The notes beneath the pieces are model-generated. The model was not told the DNA's origin. It saw only the letters and a list, made by a program, of their open reading frames with translations, and did not search any database. Positions 16,704-25,198 of a DNA stretch of 56,400 bases are shown in pieces. Position 1 is the first letter of the stretch; each line of letters starts with the position of its first letter. This stretch comes from Woeseiaceae bacterium (GTDB lineage: Bacteria; Pseudomonadota; Gammaproteobacteria; Steroidobacterales; Woeseiaceae): positions 62,419-118,818 of the forward strand of contig WVYQ01000046.1 in the NCBI GenBank assembly GCA_011772865.1, in the 5' to 3' direction. The translations under genes were made by a program, and so were the position numbers.

Positions 16704-17426
16704 CTAGCGCGGTTTACCACCTCGCAGGGCCAGGAGCAGGGCGTCGAGGAGGTCGAGCGGGATAGAAAAGCGAATCTTGCGAATCAGCCTGGCGCGGATC
16801 CGGCGCTTGGTTTTCGCGTGCGCCTGCGCATCAAGCCGCTTGAATTGCTCTGCAAGGGCATTGGCGCGGTCCATCAAGGCGGCTGGTTCGGTCAGTTCAT
16901 CGAAAAAACCCGCGCCGAGGGCCGATTCGACGTTGAAGTACTCCGACAGCGTCACCGCGCGCTGGTAAGCACCCGGGATTAGCCGGTGGTGCAACACGGC
17001 CGCGGCGACACGCGGCATCGTGAGCCCCAGGGCTACCTCGTTAGCCGCGATTTTGAAGTCGCCCCGGCTGCCGATGACGTGGTCGGCCGACAGCATCAGG
17101 AACACGCCCATTGCCAGCGCATGGCCGTTGCACGCCGCGATGACCGGGCGAGGGTAGGCGAGGACCCGGGCGGTCAGGGCATAGCCGCTACCCAGCATTC
17201 TCAGCGCATGCATGCCGCCGCGTTTCATGACATTGAGGTCGAAGCCGGCCGAGAACACGTCTTCGCGCCCGGTGATGATCACGATCGCATCGTCCGACTC
17301 GGCCTGGTCGAGTGCCCGGTAGATTTCCCGCAGCACCCGGGGCGAGAGCGCATTGCGCTTGCCATCGTCGATGCGGATCGTGGCCACGCCGTCTTGCAGG
17401 TCGTATTGGATCAAATCAGCATTCAT
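16704..17426 (-). CDS. Enoyl-CoA hydratase/isomerase (crotonase) family protein
   Basis: A 240-residue crotonase. The oxyanion-hole segments GREDVFSAGFDLNVM and PVIAACNGHALAMGVFLML are present, and Glu in AANEVALGLTMP occupies the position of a catalytic Glu in hydratases and isomerases. The second catalytic Glu of classical EchA is not obvious, so an isomerase or hydrolase activity on acyl-CoA is as likely as hydration. The C-terminus is basic (KTKRRIRARLIRKIRFSI), hinting at membrane surface contact. It is divergent from the trans-acting enoyl-reductase-like gene, 49 bp between starts; both could act in lipid metabolism (inference). Confidence 0.88.
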   Translation of the reverse strand: MNADLIQYDLQDGVATIRIDDGKRNALSPRVLREIYRALDQAESDDAIVIITGREDVFSAGFDLNVMKRGGMHALRMLGSGYALTARVLAYPRPVIAACNGHALAMGVFLMLSADHVIGSRGDFKIAANEVALGLTMPRVAAAVLHHRLIPGAYQRAVTLSEYFNVESALGAGFFDELTEPAALMDRANALAEQFKRLDAQAHAKTKRRIRARLIRKIRFSIPLDLLDALLLALRGGKPR

Positions 17427-17475
17427 TCGTGAAGATTACTACGTCGCGGCCGAACTCGCGGCTATACTGCCCAAC

Positions 17476-18708
17476 ATGACTGACCGTGACTTCGACATCA
17501 TTGTCTGGGGTGCCACCGGATTCACGGGCGCGCTCGTGGCCGAGTACCTGGTTTCGCATTATGGCGTCGGCGAGTCCCTGCGCTGGGCGATTGCCGGCCG
17601 CAGCGAAGAAAAGCTCGAAGCGCTGCGCCATGCCCTCGGACCAAAGGCGGTGTCGCTGCCCGAGGTCGTCGCCGACAGTTTTGATGAGGAAAAGCTCGAC
17701 GCGATGGCTGCGAAGACGCAAGTCGTCATCTCGACCGTAGGCCCCTACGCGAAATATGGGTCAAAGCTGGTCGCTGCGTGCGTCGCGAACGGCACACACT
17801 ATTGCGATCTGGCCGGCGAAGCGCATTGGATCCGGCATATGATCGATGAGCATCACGAGGCCGCTGCGAAAAGCGGGTCGCGGATCGTGCATTGCTGCGG
17901 TTTCGATTCGGTGCCGATGGACATCGGCGTGTGGTTCCTGCAGCAGGAGGCGATGCGCCGCTACGATCAGCATTGCTCGACGATCGCGATGCTCGTCAAG
18001 GCGACCAAAGGTGGTCCCAGCGGTGGCACGATGGCGAGCATTCTGAACCTGATCAAGGAAGCACGTGCCGACCGCGACGTAGCGCGGGTACTCGGCAATC
18101 CGTATGCCCTCAATCCAACGGACGAACGCGAGGGCCCCGACAAGCCGGACCAGCGCAATGTGCGATTCGACGGGACTGCCGATGCCTGGACTGCACCGTT
18201 CATCATGGCCGGCATCAACACCAAGGTTGTGCGTCGCAGCCAGGCGCTGCTCGGCTACCCTTTCGGCCGTTACTTCCGTTACCGCGAAGCCGTGATGATG
18301 GGGAAGGGACTTTCCAGCTGGCTCAAAGCAACCTTGATGACCATGGGACTCGGAGTCTTCGTTGGCGCAGCCAGCCTGGGAGTTACGCGGCGCCTGCTCG
18401 AACGCTACGTGCTGCCCAAGCCCGGCGAGGGCCCGAACCTGGAGCAACGGGAGAGCGGTTTCTTCGACCTCCGGCAATTCGGCACGCTGCCGAATGGCAC
18501 CGTCATCAAGAGTCGGATTACGGGCGACCGCGACCCCGGTTACGGCTCAACGAGCAAGATGCTGGCCGAAAGTGGTGTCTGCCTGGCGCAGGACGAACTC
18601 GAATCCGGCGGCGGGGTGCTGACACCGGCAGCGGCGATGGGTGATGCGCTATTGACGAGGCTTCAGGAGAACGCCGGACTGGCCTTCGAGGTCCTGGAAG
18701 ATTCGTGA
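17476..18708 (+). CDS. Saccharopine dehydrogenase-like / trans-acting enoyl reductase-like protein
   Basis: A 410-residue NAD(P)-binding protein. The N-terminal Rossmann fold reads FDIIVWGATGFTGALVAEYL, followed by WAIAGRSEEKLEAL, VVISTVGPYAKYG, THYCDLAGEAHWIR and IVHCCGFDSVPMDIG. These are the hallmarks of the group containing mycobacterial trans-acting enoyl reductase and eukaryotic SCCPDH. A hydrophobic segment LMTMGLGVFVGAASLGVTRR (about 278-300) may associate with membranes. A role in reducing lipid-linked double bonds is suggested by the family, but not shown. ATG 17476 lies right before the Rossmann strand; an upstream in-frame extension would run into the divergent crotonase gene. Confidence 0.88.
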   Translation: MTDRDFDIIVWGATGFTGALVAEYLVSHYGVGESLRWAIAGRSEEKLEALRHALGPKAVSLPEVVADSFDEEKLDAMAAKTQVVISTVGPYAKYGSKLVAACVANGTHYCDLAGEAHWIRHMIDEHHEAAAKSGSRIVHCCGFDSVPMDIGVWFLQQEAMRRYDQHCSTIAMLVKATKGGPSGGTMASILNLIKEARADRDVARVLGNPYALNPTDEREGPDKPDQRNVRFDGTADAWTAPFIMAGINTKVVRRSQALLGYPFGRYFRYREAVMMGKGLSSWLKATLMTMGLGVFVGAASLGVTRRLLERYVLPKPGEGPNLEQRESGFFDLRQFGTLPNGTVIKSRITGDRDPGYGSTSKMLAESGVCLAQDELESGGGVLTPAAAMGDALLTRLQENAGLAFEVLEDS

Positions 18709-18807
18709 CGGCATTATAGCGGTAGCTGTGCCTTGCGGATCTTTTGCTTGCCGCCTGTACGTCCCGACGACTCGAGTGGGCCTTTGACGATTTCGTCAGG
18801 ACCGGTA

Positions 18808-19614
18808 TCAGAGCGAATCCAGAAAGTCCTTTATACCGTTGCGGTAGACCGTCGCTGACATGGCATGGCCGTCGTTGTGCCCGCCACGTATCTCGAGAAA
18901 CGTCTTTGGCTCGTTCGCAGCGCTGAAAATCTCCTTGCCGTGATGAAACGGAATAATCTCGTCATCACGGCTGTGCACGACGAGGACCGGGCACGCCACC
19001 TTTGTCACCTGATCGAGAGTCGAATGCCGGAAGCGCGATAACAATCGCACGGGCAGCCACGGGTATGCTTCCTGCCCGATATCGGGAACCGACGTGAACG
19101 ACGACTCGACGATCAACGCTGCAGGCTGCTCGCGCGCGGCGAGCCAGGAGGCCACGGAGCCGCCGAGTGAGCGGCCGAAAAGGATGATGTTCTGGGCCAC
19201 AATACCGCGGTCGCCGGTCAGGTATCGCCACGCCGCCTCACCATCGCGGTACAGGCCTTGCTCCGTCGGCTTGCCGTCGCTCTGACCATAACCGCGGTAA
19301 TCGATGATGAACACCGAGAGCCCGAGGTCGTGAAACTCCTTGATCGAGTAAAGCCGGTGAGAAATGTTGCCGGCATTGCCGTGAAAATAGAGCAACACCT
19401 GCTGCGACTCACCGGGCACGAACCAGCCATGCACACTCACGCCGTCGCTTGCTTCGAGGGTTACGTTCTCGTAGCTCAACCCAACCGTGTCGGGCGCGGC
19501 GAGGAGTTCCCGGCCCGGTATGCCAGGCAGGTACAGCATGCTGGCCTGTGTCATGTAGATGAAGGCCACCAGCAGCAGGTAAGCGCCTGCGACGATAAAC
19601 AGCAGTTTCAACAT
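18808..19614 (-). CDS. Alpha/beta hydrolase (ABHD13/BEM46-like), membrane-anchored
   Basis: A 268-residue hydrolase with an N-terminal TM anchor (LKLLFIVAGAYLLLVAFIYM). The fold is clear from LYFHGNAGNISHR (oxyanion HGN), IIDYRGYGQSDG, nucleophile Ser in FGRSLGGSVAS, Asp in VVHSRDDEIIPF and His in RGGHNDGH. The arrangement is that of the BEM46/ABHD13 group found in many bacteria; the natural substrate is unknown, probably an ester or acyl compound near the inner membrane. ATG 19614 was preferred since it starts at the TM anchor; an ATG at 19686 would add 24 polar residues. It is divergent from the AlgH-family gene. Confidence 0.87.
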   Translation of the reverse strand: MLKLLFIVAGAYLLLVAFIYMTQASMLYLPGIPGRELLAAPDTVGLSYENVTLEASDGVSVHGWFVPGESQQVLLYFHGNAGNISHRLYSIKEFHDLGLSVFIIDYRGYGQSDGKPTEQGLYRDGEAAWRYLTGDRGIVAQNIILFGRSLGGSVASWLAAREQPAALIVESSFTSVPDIGQEAYPWLPVRLLSRFRHSTLDQVTKVACPVLVVHSRDDEIIPFHHGKEIFSAANEPKTFLEIRGGHNDGHAMSATVYRNGIKDFLDSL

Positions 19615-19746
19615 CGCCGACTGATTGTAGCGCGAGAGACGCTCTGTTACGGCCAGATATCCCGTTGCAGCATGTTTGGCTTTCACGTCGTGCGCGGTGA
19701 GTGTTGTTATCTGGCACTCGAGTGCAGAGAGCCTATACTGGTGATC

Positions 19747-20370
19747 ATGATGGTCAGAGTCCTCGCATGGCTGATGTTGGCGGCCTGGCTGTTGCCGGCG
19801 CTCGCCGGCGCGGATCAGCGGCCCGCGAAGGGAACACTATTGGTGGCCACCGAGCTGGTGCGGGGCGATTTCTTCGAAGAGACAATCGTGCTGCTCCTGC
19901 ATTACGACGAGACCGGCGCGATGGGGCTCGTCGTCAATCGCCCCACCGAAATGGGGACAGAGGAGCTACTGGCCGGGCTCGATGCCGTTGCCGATTACCA
20001 GGGCACAATTTTCTGGGGCGGGCCCGTGGAAGTAGGGAGTCTGCGCGCCCTGCTGCGCACGGACACCCCGCCTGAGGGCGCGCAGGCGATCGTCGATTCG
20101 GTGCACCAGGTGCCCATGGACGACTGGCTGAAGGATGCACCGCAGGATCCGGCCAGCCTGCGATTCTTCATCGGCTACGCTGGCTGGGGCCCCGGGCAGC
20201 TGGATCACGAAATGGCCCGCGGCAGCTGGCATGTCGTGCCGGCGTCGGACGAACTTGTCTTCACAGAGGACCCGCACACGCTCTGGCAACGACTGACGCC
20301 GCCACGCGAGTTTCGCGCAGCTGTGTATCAGGACCGGTGCCGGTATGGGCGTCTATTCAATCCGAAATGA
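19747..20370 (+). CDS. YqgE/AlgH-family protein with a signal peptide
   Basis: A 207-residue protein of the YqgE/AlgH (DUF179) family: KGTLLVATELVRGDFFEETI, HYDETGAMGLVVNRPTE, FWGGPVEVGSLRALL and RFFIGYAGWGPGQLDHE all align with the family core. Known members are mostly cytosolic and lack leaders, but here MMVRVLAWLMLAAWLLPALAG-A is a convincing signal peptide, placing the domain in the periplasm (inference). ATG 19747 and 19750 are both usable. Two cysteine-poor, acidic C-terminal stretches follow the family pattern. The gene converges with the DUF3667 gene with a 14-bp overlap. Confidence 0.87.
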   Translation: MMVRVLAWLMLAAWLLPALAGADQRPAKGTLLVATELVRGDFFEETIVLLLHYDETGAMGLVVNRPTEMGTEELLAGLDAVADYQGTIFWGGPVEVGSLRALLRTDTPPEGAQAIVDSVHQVPMDDWLKDAPQDPASLRFFIGYAGWGPGQLDHEMARGSWHVVPASDELVFTEDPHTLWQRLTPPREFRAAVYQDRCRYGRLFNPK

Positions 20371-21082
20371 TCAGGTACGAGCTCGTTCCCTCAATCAGCA
20401 GCGAGAACACCACGAGGTAGCCGAACAACACCGCTGCGGCTCGTCCGATCGTTCCCGGCCAGGTCACCGAGTACACCCGCCGCATTGAAGTGACGAGATA
20501 GAAGATGAAGTAAGCCATCAGTGTGACCTGCAGGGCCAGCGCCGGCAGGTTCTGGTTCGCGATCTTTTCGAATGGCAGGATCAGCGCGAGAATGACAAAC
20601 GCCGCGCTGTGCAGGTGCACTGAGAATATCAGGTGATCAAAATACAGCCGTCGCGGGAAGACGGCTTTAAGGAGCAGCGCAAACACCGGCAACAAAAGAA
20701 ACATGAGTCGCGGCATGTCGTCCGACATGAACCTTGCCTGCGACTCGGCGTGTGTCTCGGCGGATTGCCCCTGGTCGAGCAGCAGACCCTGCCCGGCGAT
20801 CCAGGCAATCAGGATGAAAAACCCGACACTGATAAACAGGTACAGGCGCAGTGGCGGCGTGTACTTTCTGCGCTTGCCGGCCAGGAACTCGGCCGTCAAC
20901 TGGCCGGGGTGCGCAAACAGCGTTTTGAGGGTCCGCCAGGCCCGCCCGTCGACGTCGAATGTTTCCCTGGTGATCTCTCCGAGCAGTTCGAGGAATGGGC
21001 GCTCGAGATTGACGTCTTTCTGGCCGCATTTCGGGCAGAACGGGCCGCTGAGTTGCGTGTTGCAGTTGGAGCATTGCGCCAT
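20357..21082 (-). CDS. DUF3667 zinc-ribbon membrane protein
   Basis: A 241-residue protein starting with a zinc ribbon (Cys4, Cys7, Cys16, Cys19: CSNC...FCPKCG), then ETFDVDGRAWRTLKTLFAHP and AEFLAGKRRKYTPPLRLYLF, which is the DUF3667 signature, and about five TM helices. The pattern suggests a cytosolic ribbon attached to an inner-membrane bundle. Function is unknown. It lies 41 bp upstream of the histidine kinase gene's stop codon on the same strand, so the RR-HK transcript could read on into it. Convergent with the exported AlgH-family gene. Confidence 0.85.
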   Translation of the reverse strand: MAQCSNCNTQLSGPFCPKCGQKDVNLERPFLELLGEITRETFDVDGRAWRTLKTLFAHPGQLTAEFLAGKRRKYTPPLRLYLFISVGFFILIAWIAGQGLLLDQGQSAETHAESQARFMSDDMPRLMFLLLPVFALLLKAVFPRRLYFDHLIFSVHLHSAAFVILALILPFEKIANQNLPALALQVTLMAYFIFYLVTSMRRVYSVTWPGTIGRAAAVLFGYLVVFSLLIEGTSSYLIISD

Positions 21083-21123
21083 CGGCTCAGGGTATCGACT
21101 GGAAGCCCGTCAATCCACCAGGA

Positions 21124-23193
21124 CTACGAAATTGCCTTGAACACGACCCGGAATTCCGCGCCCGGGTCGACGTTGACGAGATCGACACTGCCGCCCATGG
21201 CAGTCGCGAGCTGGTAGACAATCGCGAGTCCGATTCCCGTGCCCACTGTTTCGCGTGTCAGCTCGGATTCGGAGCGGTAGAACAATTCGAAGATCTTTTT
21301 CATCTGATCCTGAGGGACGCCGGGGCCGTAGTCGCGAACGGATAGCACGACATTGCCATCGGCGGTCTGTTTGCTGCGTACCTCGACGACTTTTTCCGCG
21401 GCGTCGCGCGAGAACTTGATGGCGTTGTCGACGAGGTTAATGACGATCTGCATAAAGCAATCCTCATCAACAGAAATGGACACGTCATTTGCGTCATTCA
21501 CAAAGCGAAGCTCGAAGCCGGCGCGTTCGACCTGGCTGGCGATCTTCGATTCGGTATTGCTCATCAGTTGTCCGATCGCGATCGGCTGCATGTCGTACTG
21601 CGGCTCGTTCCTGGAGATCTTTGCGAGTTGCAGCACGTTGGAGATCAGTCGTGACAGGCGTTCGGACTCGTCGTGGATATAGTCGTAGTACTGCTTGCGT
21701 TTTTCCTCGTCGGCCCATCCTTCTTTCAGAATTTCGCCATACATGCGAATCGAGGTAAGCGGGGTCTTGAGTTCGTGGCTCACCGAGGCAACGAAGTCCT
21801 GCTGCTGGCGCGCCAGGTTGATCTGCCCGAGGCCCAGGCGGTAAAGGGCGATGAAGCCGCCGACGAGAACAACGGCGAGTACCAAAGTGACCCAGCCCAG
21901 GACGCCGGCGCCGGCCGGCGCAGGCAGACGATTGATGCCGAAAACGAGTTCGAGGCTTTCCAGCGGCGCGCTCAGACGACTGCGATACAGCAGCTCGCCT
22001 TCGAAGCCGATGCCGGTGTCGGAATAGGCGTAGTTATTCGTGCCTTCGAACGCCCGTATGACATCGCCCTGGTACGTGACGACCAGGTTGGCCATCGCGG
22101 ACAACGCGGTACCCGCAAATGGTGAACCGATGGCCTCGGCTACGAATTGCGCCTGGTCGACGATGAATCCCTGGATGAAGCGCTCGCCGTTGCGCCATAC
22201 CTTGCGGTAGAACACGAGGTGACCGTCGTCGAGCAGGCTGAACTCCAGCGGATCGATCTCGCTCTCGAATGTGCTGATGCGCAGACCCGCTGTCCCCGCC
22301 AGGTTCTGGATCGGTTCGGCTTCTGCCGGTGACACAGACTCGGGTAATGCGCTTTGTTCCTTGCGCTTGCTGCGCCCCGGGGACACCAAGCTGTCGGCTT
22401 CTCCGCCGAGCGCCTGTTCTTCGGCCAGGTCGCGCTCGAGCGTCTCGCTTTTTTCTTCCACGTCGGCAAACTCGAGAAAACCAGTCACCTTGCGGGGCTC
22501 GTTCTGGCGTTGCCTTAGCTCGTCGAACACGCCCTGGTCATAGGCCCGGTCGTCCTCAGGCTCCGCCTCTATTTCGTCCAGCGACTCGGGTGTGACACTT
22601 GATGTTGCTACCGACGGCGCTGCCTCCTCGGCTCGTGCCTGCGGCGCCGCGGCCTCAAGCCTTGCCACCGAGCCCAATCCGCCATCGTCCGCCCGGAAGC
22701 GGACCAACGCATTGTTCGCAAGAATGTTCTGGATTCTGATGGCGAGATTTTGCCGTGCGTAGAGTTCACGGTCGCCAATGCCCAGATCACTCACTTCGGT
22801 TCCGGCAGGCGGAAGAAGCGGCGTGCTCAACGTGCCAGTTGAGTCGACCTGGAAGAAACCCACGACACCGGGCGGACCCGCCGTCACCGGGTAGCCCGAG
22901 AGCTGCGAACGCTGCACGAAGTTGGCTTCCGGATCGCCCGTAACGACGAGGAACGAGTAGTCGGCAAACGCATACGAGTCGGCGATGCCGACTATGTTGT
23001 TAAGCTGCTGGTCGATACGACGGGTGAGCTCTTCGGCGTCACCGCGATACTGGTGAAACGCTTCCCACTTGAGCTGCCCGTATGCCTGCCATATCAGGAT
23101 GGCTGTCGGAATCGCGAGCGCAACGAAGAACAGCACGAGCAGGTTGCGCAGGCGAGTCCGGCTGAAGCCCTTGACAATAGACCTGGGCAACAT
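21124..23193 (-). CDS. Sensor histidine kinase with large extracytoplasmic region
   Basis: A 689-residue kinase. TM1 is at about 15-36 and TM2 at about 428-452, enclosing an extracytoplasmic region of nearly 390 residues, of which 180-297 is acidic, Ala/Glu/Ser-rich and probably disordered. After TM2 there is no HAMP domain; the HisKA box follows directly (FVASVSHELKTPLTSIRM, phospho-acceptor His473). The catalytic domain has NLVDNAIKFS (N box), DYGPGVP (G1) and GTGIGLAIVYQL (G2). It phosphorylates the response regulator encoded just upstream; the two genes overlap by one base, so they are co-translated. Its signal is unknown; the divergent PspA-vWA operon suggests envelope stress. Confidence 0.93.
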   Translation of the reverse strand: MLPRSIVKGFSRTRLRNLLVLFFVALAIPTAILIWQAYGQLKWEAFHQYRGDAEELTRRIDQQLNNIVGIADSYAFADYSFLVVTGDPEANFVQRSQLSGYPVTAGPPGVVGFFQVDSTGTLSTPLLPPAGTEVSDLGIGDRELYARQNLAIRIQNILANNALVRFRADDGGLGSVARLEAAAPQARAEEAAPSVATSSVTPESLDEIEAEPEDDRAYDQGVFDELRQRQNEPRKVTGFLEFADVEEKSETLERDLAEEQALGGEADSLVSPGRSKRKEQSALPESVSPAEAEPIQNLAGTAGLRISTFESEIDPLEFSLLDDGHLVFYRKVWRNGERFIQGFIVDQAQFVAEAIGSPFAGTALSAMANLVVTYQGDVIRAFEGTNNYAYSDTGIGFEGELLYRSRLSAPLESLELVFGINRLPAPAGAGVLGWVTLVLAVVLVGGFIALYRLGLGQINLARQQQDFVASVSHELKTPLTSIRMYGEILKEGWADEEKRKQYYDYIHDESERLSRLISNVLQLAKISRNEPQYDMQPIAIGQLMSNTESKIASQVERAGFELRFVNDANDVSISVDEDCFMQIVINLVDNAIKFSRDAAEKVVEVRSKQTADGNVVLSVRDYGPGVPQDQMKKIFELFYRSESELTRETVGTGIGLAIVYQLATAMGGSVDLVNVDPGAEFRVVFKAIS

Positions 23194-23897
23194 CAGCTGG
23201 ACCCTGTCATGAGCCGGTATCCGGCGCCGCGCACAGTAACGAGGTTCTCGGGTGCTTTGGGGTCGGTTTCAATCTTGCGGCGCAGTTTCGCAATATGAAT
23301 GTCGACTGTGCGGGTCTCGATATCGAGACCCTTGGCATAGCCCCAGACCTTGGACAACAGCTCCTCCCGGGACACGGGCCGTTCCGGGTTTTCTGCGAGA
23401 TAGCACAGCACTTCGATCTCGCGCCTGGTGAAGGCGATTTCGTCGTTGCCGTTCATACCGGAAAGATTTTCGGTATCGATCACGACGTCGCCAATGCTCA
23501 ATGTGCGCGCCTGTTCGAGACCGACCTGCGAGCGCCGGAGCACGGCCTCGATACGCAGAACCAGCTGCTGTATCGAAAACGGTTTCGGCACGTAGTCATC
23601 GGCGCCAAGTTTGAGGCCGTGGATAATGTCGTCATCCGATGACTTTGCCGTCAGCATGATGATGGGCTGGTGGCGGTCTTCGGCCCGAATTCTCTCGCAG
23701 ATCTCGTAGCCATCGAGGCCGGGCAGCATGATGTCCAGAAGGATCAGGTCGAAACGGCCCGTCAGCGCTTTGTCGAGGCCGTCAGGGCCTTCTGCGGCGC
23801 TGTCCACCTCGTAACCGTGGAAGACGAGCACGTCGATCAGGCCTTCCCGGATCGCTGCCTCGTCTTCTACGATCAGAATGCGAATCGGCCTCGTCAT
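23193..23897 (-). CDS. OmpR/PhoB-family response regulator
   Basis: A 234-residue two-domain regulator. The receiver has the acidic pair in IVEDEAAIREG, the phospho-acceptor Asp55 in LILLDIMLPGLDGYE, and Lys85 in MLTAKSSDD. The C-terminal winged helix ends with LSKVWGYAKGLDIETRTVDIHIAKLRRKI, typical of OmpR-type DNA binding. It is the first gene of the regulator-kinase pair and is divergent from the PspA operon. The 156-bp region between them contains GTAA(C/A) direct repeats of the size and spacing such dimers bind, so it probably controls both directions (inference). Confidence 0.94.
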   Translation of the reverse strand: MTRPIRILIVEDEAAIREGLIDVLVFHGYEVDSAAEGPDGLDKALTGRFDLILLDIMLPGLDGYEICERIRAEDRHQPIIMLTAKSSDDDIIHGLKLGADDYVPKPFSIQQLVLRIEAVLRRSQVGLEQARTLSIGDVVIDTENLSGMNGNDEIAFTRREIEVLCYLAENPERPVSREELLSKVWGYAKGLDIETRTVDIHIAKLRRKIETDPKAPENLVTVRGAGYRLMTGSS

Positions 23898-23944
23898 AGT
23901 GTGCCTAGGCTAGCACCCAAGCCGCGTTAAGTGCGTGATTCCGT

Positions 23945-23980
23945 GTAACGTTTTTGTAAATTTCCGGCTCGAGATTTTAC
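23945..23980. promoter_or_regulatory. Candidate response-regulator box (GTAAC-N6-GTAAA direct repeat plus inverted GTAAA)
   Basis: GTAAC at 23945-23949 and GTAAA at 23956-23960 are direct repeats 11 bp apart; with one more base on the left, both halves read TGTAA. A third copy in the opposite direction (TTTAC) is at 23976-23980. Known OmpR-type regulators, CpxR in particular, bind GTAAA-N5/6-GTAAA. The location midway between the regulator gene and the PspA gene supports a control function. No sigma-54 type GG-N10-GC promoter, usual ahead of pspA in enterics, was seen here. Confidence 0.55.
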
Positions 23981-24040
23981 GTTTTCATGTCTTATTAATC
24001 GTGCCGGGTCTTTCTACCATGCCTCCATGTACCCGCTACC

Positions 24041-24047
24041 AAGGAGG
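24041..24047 (+). promoter_or_regulatory. Strong ribosome-binding site of the PspA-like gene
   Basis: AAGGAGG, a complete anti-16S match, lies 6 nt before ATG 24054 and decides that start over the earlier in-frame ATG at 24027. Confidence 0.85.
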
Positions 24048-24053
24048 CAGCAC

Positions 24054-24608
24054 ATGGCACTCATCAACCGCATTTCACGGCTGTTCAAAGCCGACTTTCA
24101 CGCCGTACTCGACCAGATCGAGGAGCCAGAGGCGTTGCTCAAGCAGGCCATTCGCGACATGGAGGATGACCTGGCCAACACCGAGCAGCGCATCAAGGTT
24201 TGCGCGCACGAACAGGATGCCCTGAAAAGGCGCAGCGCCGAGTTCGAAAACTCGATCGCCGAGATCGATACGCAACTCGATCTGTGTTTCGACTCCGGCA
24301 AGGATGACCTGGCCAAGGGCCTGATCCGCAAGAAGCTCGAGGCCGAGCGCTTGTCGAAGCGGCTCAACAGCAAGGTCGAATCGAACGAGCGCTTTCTCGA
24401 TGAGCAACAGAAGATGCTCGACGACAACACGGCAACGCTCGAGAGCCTGCGGCAGAAGGCCGAGCTGTTCGCGCAACGGTCTTCCGTTCGGGCCGACGTT
24501 CGTTCCGAGTTCGATGACGCCGCCTGGATGTCGCGGGAAATGACCGTCGACGACAACGAGGTCGAGATCGCGTTTCTTCGTGAGAAAGACCTGAGGAGTG
24601 CGTCATGA
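24054..24608 (+). CDS. PspA/IM30-family membrane stress protein
   Basis: A 184-residue, almost entirely helical and highly charged protein. The N-terminal amphipathic helix MALINRISRLFKADFHAVLD and the following DQIEEPEALLKQAIRDMEDD are the classic ESCRT-III-like PspA/Vipp1 start; long coiled coils follow (KKLEAERLSKRLNSKVESNE). It is shorter than E. coli PspA by about 40 residues and lacks the last helix. Known role: binding stressed membranes and limiting proton leak. PspB, PspC and PspF homologues are not nearby, so control by the divergent two-component pair is inferred. Its TGA overlaps the next ATG by 4 bp. Confidence 0.92.
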   Translation: MALINRISRLFKADFHAVLDQIEEPEALLKQAIRDMEDDLANTEQRIKVCAHEQDALKRRSAEFENSIAEIDTQLDLCFDSGKDDLAKGLIRKKLEAERLSKRLNSKVESNERFLDEQQKMLDDNTATLESLRQKAELFAQRSSVRADVRSEFDDAAWMSREMTVDDNEVEIAFLREKDLRSAS

Positions 24609-25171
24609 AACGGCCGACATTTCTTCACGGCGTGGCCGTTGCCGCCGTGCTTGCGTTCTTTGCAAGCGCGATCGTCGCGACACTCACACCATTCGTTGGG
24701 TTCGGCAGCGTAGTGCGACTCGTGATCCCGGCGCTGGGACTCGCGTACCTGCTGTATCTGTTCAGCCGCAGCACGGAGCGCCTCGGTCGCGTTACGGCGC
24801 TTGCCGCGTGGGCCGTCATGGCCGCCGTCGCGTGGTGGATGGCGCCACCGATCGCGCTGTACCTGCTGATTCACGTCACAGCCATCTGGTTGTTGCGCTC
24901 GCTGTACTTCTATTCCGGTGTGATGCCGGCATTGATGGACCTGGGATTGAGCGCATTGAGCATCACCGCCACCGTCTGGGCGCTGACCCGCTCGGGCAGC
25001 ATTTTCCTGGCGACCTGGTGCTTTTTCCTGGTGCATGCGTTGTTCGTGACGATCCCGCCGGCGATTCGCAGCAAGCACAGCGCCGAGACGGATACCCGAA
25101 CCGACAACGAACGCTTTGATGCAGCAAGGCGCCAGGCCGATGCAGCCTTGCGCCAGTTATTCACGCAATAA
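24605..25171 (+). CDS. Membrane protein of the PspA-vWA operon
   Basis: A 188-residue protein with about five TM helices (VAVAAVLAFFASAIVATLTP, LVIPALGLAYLLYLFS, ALAAWAVMAAVAWWMAPP, ALYLLIHVTAIWLLRSLYF, GLSALSITATVWALT, IFLATWCFFLVHALFVTI) and a charged C-terminal helix. I cannot name a family with confidence. The 4-bp ATGA overlap with the PspA gene and the 27-bp gap to the vWA gene make it the middle gene of an operon. A role as membrane anchor for PspA is a fair hypothesis. Confidence 0.8.
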   Translation: MKRPTFLHGVAVAAVLAFFASAIVATLTPFVGFGSVVRLVIPALGLAYLLYLFSRSTERLGRVTALAAWAVMAAVAWWMAPPIALYLLIHVTAIWLLRSLYFYSGVMPALMDLGLSALSITATVWALTRSGSIFLATWCFFLVHALFVTIPPAIRSKHSAETDTRTDNERFDAARRQADAALRQLFTQ

Positions 25172-25198
25172 ACCCATTCAGAGAGAGAGGAACGAATC

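Noticed and set aside
23898-24053. Sigma-54 promoter ahead of the PspA gene
   Set aside because: Looked for the GG-N10-GC pattern known from enteric psp operons; no convincing match.
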